This document shows, one piece after another, positions 10,893 through 20,359 of a DNA stretch of 64,000 bases. The position numbers and the translations under genes were made by a program. The first letter of the stretch is position 1, and each line of letters begins with the position of its first letter. Under the pieces are notes generated by a model. The model did no database searches. It saw only the letters and a list, made by a program, of their open reading frames with translations, and had not been told where the DNA came from. Source of the DNA: Alectoria sarmentosa (taxonomy: Eukaryota > Ascomycota > Lecanoromycetes > Lecanorales > Parmeliaceae); NCBI GenBank assembly GCA_009733775.1, contig WOGZ01000055.1, forward strand, positions 1 through 64,000, written 5' to 3'.

Positions 10893-12467
10893 ATGGCGAA
10901 TGCTACGGACATAATAACATACATCGGTATCCCCCTCGCTGTCCTGGGTGTTCTACCAATCCTCTACACAGCCATAAACTCCCTCATAACCATCCGGAAG
11001 ATCAAACAGTCCCTCAGACACAATGGGCTCTTCGAAGCCACTACCCGCAGCAGTCTCATGTCCGGAGTGGTGGAAGTCACCCTGCCAAGGGTCAGTATTA
11101 CGCCCCTGGACCGCGAAGAGGACACCGAATATTGGAAGCCAAATCGTCGACCGTCCACGCTGAAAGGTGGGACATGGACCATCTTCAATTGGAATGTCTT
11201 GATCACAGGATCTAGACTATATAGATTGCAGTATAGTGATGATCTACAGATTCCGCAAGCGGAGATCCATTTGGAGGAATTGCTGGCATTTCTGTTGGAT
11301 AGAGGCGCTGTGCCTGACGTCAAGGGTCTGCACATGCTGAGGGTCTCCGGGTTGTGGACACCGACGGGGACCAGTTTGTTGCTGAGTCCGGATACGTTGG
11401 TTAAGGTTTTGAAGGTATCAGTACCGAACGATTCGGACGGGGTGCTGAGCTTGACGTTATATTGGAATTCGGCTTGGGATCAAAGGGACCCTAGTCAGCT
11501 TTCGCCAGGCTGGATTCGTCTTCAGATTCCTCTAGATCCCGAGGAGACATACGATGACGCCTTGGAGCAGCAGCCTGCCCATCCTAAGCCCACGTCGATT
11601 CGTTTCCGTCTGAGTCATGTCGGCTCCTCAGTCTCAATCTCCCATGCGCTTTGGGAGCAGGAGAACAAGCCTCTAGCGTCATCGCCTTCGCTAGACCATC
11701 TCCGCTCCGGTCCGGCTTCAAACTGGGCCCCATCTATAGCTCTTGCACTTGGACTCTCCAAGTCATTTCCATTGTATACTCATCATCTCGATGATTTCCT
11801 AACGACCTCGGCCACCCGCGACACCATTCCATGCGGCGTTCTTGTTACCCTTGGACTCTTGGATGAAAGCGAAGCCCCGTCTTGGGAAACGAAGTATAAT
11901 TCGAATGGGAATGGTTACAGCTTCCACTCACGTATGATGGCTCAGTCAAGAGCAATAAATGCCGAAAAATCGATGAGCCCACAACTAGCAGAGATCGCGA
12001 GAAGGAACAGACAAGCAGAAGAGTTCGACCAATTTAGGGAACGGGCCCGAATGAGTAGTGAACAGAACAGAGAGCGCAGCAGTAAGCGTCAGCGTGAAGC
12101 TGTGGGCTCTTCGAGATTAGATGCGGTAAGTGTGACCAATACAGCCTTGAAATGGTTGAGGACAGCGAAGCTGGTCGACAAAGATGCCAGCGTTCAGAGC
12201 GTTGTGGAAACGTTGTTGGTAGATCTCATCAGGCAGAAGGAGCATGCGATGAGTGTTTGCACAGTCTTGAAACGATGGCGCGAATGGAGTGATCGAGGCG
12301 GGATGACAATCGATGACTTGGAATTTCTCAAGAAGAACAAGGAACCGCTCTGCAATGCGGCGTGCGTTATGGGCCTCTTCCGAGAAGTGTATACGAAAGA
12401 GGAAAGCACGGTTGCCCTAGACATGCGAGAATGCGTACAGCATTGGAAGAAAGTTCGACTAGGATGA
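10893..12467 (+). CDS. Unknown protein with one N-terminal membrane helix
   Basis: Single-exon frame of 524 aa. Residues about 8-34 form a hydrophobic helix (YIGIPLAVLGVLPILYTAIN), probably a signal anchor, followed by a basic stretch (IRKIKQSLR). The large remainder is soluble, mixed in charge, with no motif I can name; it includes LPRVSITPLDREEDTEYW and a Trp-containing segment GGTWTIFNWNVLITGS. A basic, glutamine-rich segment lies near residues 365-410 (RRNRQAEEFDQFRERARM). Long open frame, regular start and good spacing make it a real gene. It ends only 31 bases before the convergent MTG1 stop. Function not recognised. Confidence 0.75.
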   Translation: MANATDIITYIGIPLAVLGVLPILYTAINSLITIRKIKQSLRHNGLFEATTRSSLMSGVVEVTLPRVSITPLDREEDTEYWKPNRRPSTLKGGTWTIFNWNVLITGSRLYRLQYSDDLQIPQAEIHLEELLAFLLDRGAVPDVKGLHMLRVSGLWTPTGTSLLLSPDTLVKVLKVSVPNDSDGVLSLTLYWNSAWDQRDPSQLSPGWIRLQIPLDPEETYDDALEQQPAHPKPTSIRFRLSHVGSSVSISHALWEQENKPLASSPSLDHLRSGPASNWAPSIALALGLSKSFPLYTHHLDDFLTTSATRDTIPCGVLVTLGLLDESEAPSWETKYNSNGNGYSFHSRMMAQSRAINAEKSMSPQLAEIARRNRQAEEFDQFRERARMSSEQNRERSSKRQREAVGSSRLDAVSVTNTALKWLRTAKLVDKDASVQSVVETLLVDLIRQKEHAMSVCTVLKRWREWSDRGGMTIDDLEFLKKNKEPLCNAACVMGLFREVYTKEESTVALDMRECVQHWKKVRLG

Positions 12468-12498
12468 CTGTGTATTTAGCGCCACTCATTATTCCTAT

Positions 12499-13590
12499 TT
12501 AGCTAGCGTTAAGATATTTCTCCTTCGACCTCTGTCTTCTCATGTCTTTATCTGCTCTGCGAGCGTGATTCAAGCTGCTGCCCAGACCTTCAGAGTCCCT
12601 ACGTTCTCTTTCGAGATTGCTTTCCGTGACATGGTCCAGCATGAACCTTCCAAGCAAGCCATTTCTCCATCTTTGAATCATCCATAGTGCTGAAGCATCC
12701 AGGTCCGGCGTGCCTCCTTTTTGCAGTCTTCCAGTCTTCTGTGCCACAGCGCTCAAAAACTCCACAACATCGTTTGTAGGTGACGCATAGTCCGCATAGA
12801 TCTCTGGATCGTAGATATTCATCTGATATAGTAGGTAGTCCGCTAAAGTCGTCGGAGCAATGATGGTGTCCTTGACGCTTCCACACAGGGCAAGTTTGAG
12901 CATGGACTCTGCATTCGGCACGTATGGGACGAAGACTCCGGGGGTATCCATCAAGTAGACACCCTCATTGTTTTCATCGCCCCCAATAATCTTTACCGTC
13001 GTCCCAATCTTCCGAGTCACTCCAGGTTGAGCGCCAGTATGAGCGGCCTTCCCTTTGTGGATACCGACCTGTCGTAATGCATTCAGAAGTGATGACTTGC
13101 CAACATTAGGCATCCCGACAATCATCATCCGGGAGCCCATCAGAGAATCTTTTGCCGAAGCATGGTCTCGAGCAAAATTGAGGACTTTACGCACAGAGCT
13201 TTTGTCCTTATGGTCAGAAAAAAGTACTGAGCTCGGCCTTTGCCATTCCTGAATGAGCCGTTCTCTCTGTATACTGTCAACCTCCACCCTCGTTATAATA
13301 GCGTACATGTCTTGCAACGTACATACACTTCTGTCCTGCTGCCTGCCTTCACTGCCCAGGTCCTGCTTTGTGTAGACAATCAATCTTTCCCTTCCAGCTA
13401 GGTTTTCCTCGAAGAGCGGGTTGCGAGAGGTGAGCGGTACCCGATAGTCTCGACACTCGATGACGAGGTCTATGTATGTAAGCATCGTCTTCATCTTATT
13501 TAGACCTGCACGGTGATGGCCTAGAAAGTAGGAGCGAGGGAGGGAGTCGAGGGTGGGAAAGACCCTTCGCGGCACGATGGAAGCCATCAA
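12499..13590 (-). CDS. MTG1: Mitochondrial ribosome-associated GTPase, Mtg1/YlqF family
   Basis: Circularly permuted GTPase needed for assembly of the mitochondrial large ribosomal subunit (family knowledge). Intronless, 363 aa. The permuted motif order is visible: G4 first (VYTKQDLG near residue 75), then G1 GMPNVGKSSLLNAL near 158, a G2-region threonine in GAQPGVTRKIGT, and G3 LMDTPGVFVPYVP. The family entry motif MKTMLTYIDLVIECRDYRVPLTSRNP (quoted in part: DLVIECRDYRVPLTSRNP) sits in front. The C-terminus is basic (RRADKDMRRQRSKEKYLN). The N-terminus is short and basic, suitable for mitochondrial import. The start is the first ATG of a double ATG. Confidence 0.92.
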   Translation of the reverse strand: MMASIVPRRVFPTLDSLPRSYFLGHHRAGLNKMKTMLTYIDLVIECRDYRVPLTSRNPLFEENLAGRERLIVYTKQDLGSEGRQQDRSVCTLQDMYAIITRVEVDSIQRERLIQEWQRPSSVLFSDHKDKSSVRKVLNFARDHASAKDSLMGSRMMIVGMPNVGKSSLLNALRQVGIHKGKAAHTGAQPGVTRKIGTTVKIIGGDENNEGVYLMDTPGVFVPYVPNAESMLKLALCGSVKDTIIAPTTLADYLLYQMNIYDPEIYADYASPTNDVVEFLSAVAQKTGRLQKGGTPDLDASALWMIQRWRNGLLGRFMLDHVTESNLERERRDSEGLGSSLNHARRADKDMRRQRSKEKYLNAS

Positions 13591-13833
13591 GGGTGGCGTA
13601 ACGAATGACCATCATGTGTGATAGTCTTCTCGCATCATAGGCTGCAAGGTATGTAAATGTTGAAGCAACAGAACTTTCTTTGATGTTGGATAATTGACAG
13701 ACTCTATTGCCAGCGGAGAAGATTCTGCTGACTCAGCATCCACCGAGTCTGCAGATCCGCCCTCTCTCCTGTCACTCCAGATATTCCATGGCTTCAACAT
13801 TTTTGGTGCTTGATCTGTATTTTCCATGCAGAT

Positions 13834-14465
13834 ATGAAGCCGGATAAGTTCCAAGATGATGCACCACCTCTTGGTGCTCTGTTAGGAGGCAGTGTTTCTA
13901 GCATTGGACAAGGACGCCGTGCTCAAGACGGCTACAGGATTGAACTCTTCTGTCGAAGACCTTGAGGTTGAGGGTAGTAAAGACTCGAGGGTCATTCTCG
14001 CCTATTGGCCTCTACCCACTTCGAATTTCAAGGATTGGTATTTGAGATGTCTACGTGACTTACGCTAGAAAGGGGAGGTCCCTCCTGATGAGGCTGTGAC
14101 GAGATGGGCCAGTCAGGGCATTGATGGGCTTGGATATATCCACTCTAAGGATATGTCACAAGCGGATATCGAATGCCATAGTGTATTTATTGACAAGAAG
14201 GATGATCTCAAGCTTCGCGACTTTGACGAGGAAAAGTCCGCGTCGACACCCTACTTTTCAAGGTCCCGATGTTGCCCCGGACGTGTTCGCTCTAGGTACT
14301 ACACCATATTCCAAGGTCAACTCCGCCACAGGCGACATTCAAAGGCTCTACATGGCAGGGGAATTGTTCAGTCTGGAGCATTTGATGCTTGTTATCAAGA
14401 AGTGCTGGAGAGGTTCCTACGGAAATATCACAGACGTCGCTTTCGACTTGTGGCAAGTCCAGTAA
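13834..14465 (+). pseudogene. Broken fungal protein-kinase gene
   Basis: Kinase segments lie in order but in different frames. An N-lobe glycine-rich start, PPLGALLGGSVSSIG, begins after the ATG at 13834. A second frame carries ALDKDAVLKTATGLNSSVED and then meets a TAG at 14066. It continues in frame with GLGYIHSKDMSQADI, CHSVFIDKKDDLKLRDF (catalytic loop to DFG position, here DFD). A third frame from about 14258 has PDVFALGTTPY and KKCWRGSYGNITDV before the final stop. At least two frame changes, one internal stop, and DFG changed to DFD indicate a dead gene. The usual HRD arginine is also absent, although this fungal kinase group often lacks it. Confidence 0.65.
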
Positions 14466-14833
14466 CAATTGGCTGGCTCTTGCACCATGCGAGTCAGACA
14501 TCGTCTTTACTTTGACGATTCTTTACCGTCTCCTATACTTTTTACTTTCCTGAAAAAAAAGCCTATTGAGATCTAGCCGTTATCGAGGATACATTCCAAA
14601 CACGCAAGGGCTTGGCATTGCCAAGCTAGCTGTGTCCCCTTGACTCCGGTGCATCGCAGGAGTTTCATGCAAAGATACTGCCTTGCACGGACCGGTCATG
14701 CGGGGCCTCCTTCGATGAGGTCCTTGGCTCATATAAGGTCTCTGGCATCCATGCTTTCTATGTCTCTCCAAACACCGTCTCTCAGTTTTTCTTGGGGTCA
14801 CGCTTCATTGTCGATCACACTGTTCTCTTCGGC
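14466..14833. other. Intergenic
   Basis: Short frames only. It serves as the upstream region of the probable secreted-protein gene at 14834, and I see no clear promoter motif. Confidence 0.4.
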
Positions 14834-15345
14834 ATGCACCTGCCTCGCCTGACCACCCTCGTTATCTACCTGGTTGCTTTTGCCTCAGCCTCGCCCATTG
14901 CCTGGCCCGATGACAAGCTTGAAGAGATCAATGCTCTGCGGGCGAAAGGTGTCTCGGAGGTAAGCAGACTGACGCAAGCATTCAATCTTTCACAACGCCT
15001 GTATTTTCCTGCAACCTGTATTAGCTGTTTTTGTAACGCCGCGCGAACCCGACCGCCTCTGAATTGATTAAATCGGGTTCCCACTCTGACAAGCCATAGG
15101 CCGAGATAGCAGCCCGCAACCCACGACCGCTTGCATCTCCCTCCCCTGCTCCGCTCTCGGAATCAGTCTCATTTTTCGGACGCTCCACCATGGAGACTGC
15201 AGATATGTCCTTGGATGTCATCGGCGAAACGGCTAAGAGCCACGGAAGGAAGAGACATTTCAGGGAGAGTGTTGGCAGAAGAGGGGAGGAAATTGGAAGA
15301 CGGCTTTGGAGTGACAGGGAGCTCGAAACTCTGACGATAAGCTAA
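14834..15345 (+). CDS. Probable small secreted protein with a dibasic site
   Basis: Two exons, 14834-14959 and 15100-15345, give about 123 aa; neither is long alone. Exon 1 encodes a good signal peptide: MHLPRLTTLVIYLVAFASAS, with likely cleavage after the Ala/Ser run before PIAWPDD. The intron has GTAAGC, a CTCTGAC branch-like box and a CATAG end, and joins phase 0 to phase 0. Exon 2 starts AEIAARNPRPLASPSPAP, is Ser/Pro-rich and then highly basic. It includes a KR pair (SHGRKRHF) that Kex2 could cut, releasing a C-terminal peptide of about 30 residues with RR pairs. No cysteines are present, so it is not a typical disulfide effector. No family recognised; antisense frames across exon 2 are shadows. 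It could be a hormone-like peptide precursor or a chance model. Confidence 0.5.
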
Positions 15346-16690
15346 CTCATACGCATTGGCGATCAACATATGTGGCTTTTCCGGGGTTCGAGAGGTCTCC
15401 TAGCCAGAAAAGTGCATCAGGATGCTGCAGAGCCCAGGACAGATTGAATGTTTCCGAGGTGGTGTTGTCCACTGTAATTGCTATCATTCGAGCAATAGTA
15501 GAATGATTGCCAGTCCAACTCGCGCCCCTGCTTCCTCGCTGTCAATCGTAGACTGTTGCTTTCTAGCGCTAAGCTTGCTCCCCATCTCTGCTGATGTTCG
15601 TTCATGTTCCCTGGGTCCCGATCAAACTCGCTCACGTTGAGCTCGGATGTCAATTTGAACGTGGAGGAGGATAGTTAATAGCTTACCACCTTTTCATCAC
15701 ATCGCATCTCAAAGGGTCCTGGTCACGCAAATCATACTTCGCCCATCAGTTTGCAATCGACACGCTTGCGAGAGTAGTAATCAACCAAAGAGCCCTTGCG
15801 GTCCTTTGTTTCCGAGATTCTCTGCTGCAATAGGCGCTCTCCTAGCGCCGAGATTATCCTCACGGTCGGGACCAACACACATGTCGTATTGTGATGATAT
15901 GTTGCGGCGTTAATCTCGTGTTTGGTTAGAAAGGGTGTGGTCATCTTTGCCGTTAGGGGTCCAAACACCGACAGACATTGACTCAGCCACGAAATGCCAT
16001 GAGCTTTACTCTACTCGTGCTCGAAACTTTCTCTTCAGCACAAGATGAACGGCAGGAATCGGAGCTCAAAGCGTTTTTTTGGAACAAAAGATGACCACAG
16101 TAGGAATGCTCTTGCCTTAGGACTCGTGGACATCAATTACCTCCGCAGAAGTTATCGCAGACGTTTCACTTCATTTGCGTGCATACTATCTTTGGCTTCT
16201 TCGGTGATTAGATTGAGGATGAGTGTGATGCATTGTGCGAAATGTTTGATCTCCTATGAATCGAATATCGTTGAGGCACGGTATCGTATTCCCAAAATGG
16301 TAATCTGCCGTGTCTGCTCACACTTTCACTGCGCCGCAGCCAAAAAGATAAATCATGGCAGCTGACTAAACCGGAGTGTTGATTTGATTCGTTCACTGTG
16401 CTGATTGAATTATCTTGTTGGTTATCAAAAGTGCAACTTTTCGCATTGGGGGCTAGAATTGTTGTGACACTGACATCGAATCGTCGTGAGCTGTGGTCGA
16501 GATGATGTTGTATCCTGAAAATTGATCCCGTCTTTGCTTCTCCCATCGTATCGCGGATATATATAATGGCTTGTAGTTGCGCTGCCTTGCGATCATTTGC
16601 ATCACTGACGTTCAACATATCACCTTTATCCTATTTGATCCAGCTTCCAAAGACCCACCTATCCACGTACGCCTTTCCTGAATTTTCAAC
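15346..16690. other. Gene-poor stretch
   Basis: About 1.3 kb with only short frames. The longest is a minus-strand 136-aa frame (16208-16618) with no recognisable motif and no sign of splicing. A TATA-like run (TATATATAATGG) lies at about 16558-16569, upstream of the small frame at 16691. Confidence 0.4.
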
Positions 16691-16960
16691 ATGGCCCAGT
16701 CTTCCTCCCCAGGGGCTCAAAGGATCCGAAGCACCGTCCGCAAGTTCGTCAATAAAATCAAACCTCCCAAGGACGAAACGATGCCGGGGGAACTCGACTC
16801 CACCGAGGTGCAGCTGACCAGATTCTTCGGCAAACCTGTTGCTATTGCTTCACCCAGCTCATCTCCCACAACCTCGCTGGCTTCATCACGCCCGACGAGG
16901 AATAACGCGAGAGACTCGTATACCTCGAATATAGCGTTCGACTCCTATCGAACAGCGTGA
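16691..16960 (+). CDS. Small hypothetical protein
   Basis: 89-aa frame, MAQSSSPGAQRIRSTVRKF..., basic at the N-terminus and Ser/Thr/Pro-rich in the second half. A TATA-like run about 125 bases upstream and a pyrimidine-containing leader support transcription. Plus-strand sequence further on (about 17077-17260) has a GTGAGT...ACAG candidate intron before another coding-looking stretch, so the gene could be longer and spliced, or be the remains of one. No family recognised. Confidence 0.35.
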   Translation: MAQSSSPGAQRIRSTVRKFVNKIKPPKDETMPGELDSTEVQLTRFFGKPVAIASPSSSPTTSLASSRPTRNNARDSYTSNIAFDSYRTA

Positions 16961-18379
16961 CTCACCGGTCAGAAAATAGCAAAGCGAATAACGAAAATGC
17001 TGTTGCTGTGAGTAAGATTCATTGATTGGGATATTGCATACGTCTGTTTTGATTGAGATCCTGACCTCGTGATACAGGAAGCTTCGATCGCTTTGTGTCG
17101 AGCCTATGGCCCAGCAGGACCTAACACACCAGCACGAAGGCGTTGCCGCACGTCGTCGTATCTACAATGATCTGATTTTGGAGTTCTTGGAGTGTTTTGG
17201 TGAATTCAATTCCGACGCGCCGGGTTGTCTAGATCCTGCCGATTGCAAACTTGGCCATTGAAGCATCAAGGGAGCTGTCTTTAAGGTGGACATGTTGCGT
17301 CGGAATGGCCGTGAGTAGGCTTGGAGATGAGGGACTTGGCCGTGTACAGCATGTGAGAGAGTCATGTACTTCTTGTCCTTTGCCAATGATACCCATCAAT
17401 CAAAATCTCTTAAGGGGACATGTTTCGTCTACAATGAAAGACCTGTAGACTCACCTTAACATCATTAGGACACACGATGCCAGATGCTGCGACCGCGCCC
17501 CAATTGTAAAATCTTTCATCCTTCTACAACGGCTGCTGTCGGCTGGCATGTGCCCATTAGCACCTCCTGCATTGACTTGCCTGCTCACTTTCATTTCATT
17601 CTATTGCGTGTGCCACCTTCTGGAAGCCAACAAACAGGGTCTCCTCCCTTCATTGTGACTACCATCACCCAGGTATCGACCTTGAAAGAAAAGCCTGGTG
17701 AAGATTTATAAACTCCCCATACGGATCCATGAGAACAGATTGAAAGGGTAAAGAACCGACAAATTCGCTCCGAATTAAAATCGACGACGTTTTCTAATTC
17801 TCTCGTTCCACAGCGGTGGCCCAAACGTGTTTGCAGAGACTCGCGGTCAGCAGCCTGATCTATCTGCTTCCTTCGTAGACCTCAAACCCAGAAGACAGAT
17901 AGGATATGTGGATTTTTCACCACTGAGTACACAGCCTAGGAGGGGCAAAATGCACGCCTGCCGCCATATCCGACCCCGCCATCCTAGGCAGTGGGAGATT
18001 CCTTTAGATCATTACATTGAGTGCACATTGAATGGGTGATGAGTTATCCGACTTCAAAATCCCGGCTCGTTCGGACGTTTTTGATACGCCCCAGCTGAGC
18101 TTTTGTTTAAGCCTCGGAGGAACCGCAGTCCATGTAAATATGTGCTTGCGTCTCGGTGGTAACATTAGAACCCTCATTGAGGTTCCATTGAGAGGGTTAT
18201 GGGTTCAAGGTCAAGAAGAATACGACACGTTTTTGAACCTAAGCCATGAGCTACGCAATGCACCGCCATTCTTCCCGATAGGGTCTATCAAGGATGCTCA
18301 AATTGGTATATAGACGCCAATCCATGCGAATTCTTTTTCCTTCCATCCTCTGAGCCCGTGTCCGACCCTGGATTTCCAC
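16961..18379. other. Gene-poor stretch
   Basis: 1.4 kb with scattered frames under 95 aa on both strands, including a 93-aa plus-strand frame at 18032-18313. None shows a known motif, signal peptide or convincing splice context. Confidence 0.4.
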
Positions 18380-19693
18380 CTAGAAGCCCTTCCCGCAGGT
18401 CTTTGCCCCAAACGCACTCCCAAAGTTCATACTCCTTTTTATTCGGAGCTTGGGCTCATGTTCCGGCTGCTCGAAGGTCTCCCCAGCTTTCTCCGAAGAA
18501 GCTCCATCGTCCATGCTAACGCTGGGAAGACTCGATGTCTCCAATCTAGCAGCCTGCAGCAGCTTCGAGTCCAGCTCGTCAAGGAACTGCTTGTCTTCTC
18601 CGGTGCCATTGTCTAGCCCAAGAGGCCCTTTCAGTTCTGGATCCTCATCTCCAGACTCATCTTTCTCGTCCCAAGATTCGTCTTCTCCGTTTTGAGATTT
18701 GTCTTTCTCGACCCGTGATTCTTCTTCGGCAACGGGAAAATAGCTGTCCGAACGCTCAGAAGGTAGCTTCGCAACCGAGACTTGGGGTTCGAAAGAAGGT
18801 CGCTCCGTTTCGGGCTGTATAGGAGTTGCTCCGTCACCCTCACTGGAGGCGCCGTCTGCATTAAAGAAGGTACGGCGAGCCAGTGGAGTATGTCCAGCGT
18901 CCTTGGTATAAGGGTCCAGTGGGGCTTCAAGCTCAGAGGAAGGCAGCTGGATCGTCCCAGGCGAAGGTGTTTCAGGCGAAGGCGACTGCGGCGTCATGAC
19001 CTTTCTGGCCGGCACTGGAGACAGAGTAATAGACTTGAAGTTGATGCCGTCGAGGTTCTTGTCTATCTCTGCGCCGGACACATTTGGCTTATAGAGAACC
19101 GGTTGCATGTCCGAAGAGTCCTTACGGCCACAAGTGGTGTCTTCTGCAATGCTAGGCAACCGATCTTGATCTCCGCGCTTTGAGGCTTGAGGCATTGGAT
19201 CGGAAAACGTGCGTGTAGGCTGGACATCAGGTTTCGGTCCACGCCAGATTTCGTCTCCTGTCGCAGTCACGCTGGTGTGACTTGAGCCATCTTTGCTCAA
19301 GGGGCTCCAAAGGCTGCTATTGCTTTGAGACCCACGGGTTCTATTGTTGATCGGAGACGACACGTCACTGGAGGAGATGGCTTGGTATCGGCGTAGAGAC
19401 CCTTCAAGCTGCGCAATCCTCTCATGTAGCTCCGTCCTCTCGGTGTTCCACAATGCCCTTTCTTCGTCGAATGTTTGCCGTTGATGTTCCATGAGCGCCT
19501 GGAACTGTTTAACGTAACGGGCTGATGCCACCTGTGACGATATCGATATTCGTAATGGTGATCCAGGCAACCGGCTGGCAGAGGAGAGGGATGGCAGACG
19601 GGGCAGGCGACCTTGAGGAGATGCATTCTCCGACATGGATCCTTCATTTATGTGAGGGTGAGGAGACATGGTAGATGGCGAGGAGGTATTCAT
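18380..19693 (-). CDS. Conserved-looking coiled-coil protein of unknown function
   Basis: Single frame of 437 aa. The N-terminal 60 residues are Ser/Pro-rich. Residues about 60-105 form a charged coiled coil (FQALMEHQRQTFDEERALW, HERIAQLEGSLRRYQ). The long middle is disordered and rich in Ser/Pro with many SP/TP sites, such as SPVPARKVMTPQSPSPETP and the CDK-like HTPLARR. An acidic repeat (EDESWDEKDESGDEDPE) comes next. The C-terminus is a basic, ordered tail, LRIKRSMNFGSAFGAKTCG, which looks like the most constrained part. Domain layout suggests a phosphoregulated scaffold; that is inference. About 600 bases of upstream sequence to the NLR relic serve as promoter. Confidence 0.7.
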   Translation of the reverse strand: MNTSSPSTMSPHPHINEGSMSENASPQGRLPRLPSLSSASRLPGSPLRISISSQVASARYVKQFQALMEHQRQTFDEERALWNTERTELHERIAQLEGSLRRYQAISSSDVSSPINNRTRGSQSNSSLWSPLSKDGSSHTSVTATGDEIWRGPKPDVQPTRTFSDPMPQASKRGDQDRLPSIAEDTTCGRKDSSDMQPVLYKPNVSGAEIDKNLDGINFKSITLSPVPARKVMTPQSPSPETPSPGTIQLPSSELEAPLDPYTKDAGHTPLARRTFFNADGASSEGDGATPIQPETERPSFEPQVSVAKLPSERSDSYFPVAEEESRVEKDKSQNGEDESWDEKDESGDEDPELKGPLGLDNGTGEDKQFLDELDSKLLQAARLETSSLPSVSMDDGASSEKAGETFEQPEHEPKLRIKRSMNFGSAFGAKTCGKGF

Positions 19694-20359
19694 TTTGATT
19701 GAGCGTGTGGCAGCCTGGCCAAATGATCTGACTTGGAAACAGCGTTGACCGCTGGTTCAAAAGACGGCGGTATGATGCTGCTGGAAGGTGGAGGTCATCG
19801 GAGAAGCATTCTACCTTGCCTCTCTACCGTCAGAGATATAATTTGAGTAGGAAGACAGAATCAGGTGATGAAGCGGGCGAGAAAGAAATGAAGAAGGATC
19901 ATGTCTTGAAATCCATGTGGAGAAAAAGACGTATGACTGGAGGAACGGGGATTTGTACCGGCTAATGACGCATCACGGCGCACCTTCCCGTTTCCCCGGT
20001 GCCTGAAGATCCTATCGCGTGGCTGCCAAGACCACAAATTCCTAGATGCTCTACCGCTGCTTTACTCGTGCATTCTCAACCTTCATCAGGCATTAGAGCG
20101 CTGTTAGAGATCTTAGCATATGAGTCTCAGCGGTCAGGAATCTGCTGCTGCATCAACCCGTGTTCCTAGTCGTACCCCTCAAGTCTGACCTCTTGCGCGT
20201 CTCGAGATTCAGCTTCCTTTTGAGATAGCCAGAGAGATCCGCATCATTTTTTACAATCCTCAAATGCTGTTAGCAGGATATTGTTTAACTTCGCCAACCT
20301 TTATTGCCTGATCATTGTCGCCCTGAATCCTGTCGGTGTCTTCTCGATGAAAATGTCAA
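19694..20359. promoter_or_regulatory. Upstream region of the coiled-coil gene
   Basis: No coding signal. It separates the minus-strand coiled-coil gene from the NLR relic. The relic's missing N-terminal NTPase part should have lain here, but no Walker A (GxxxxGKS/T) was seen in any frame. Confidence 0.4.
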
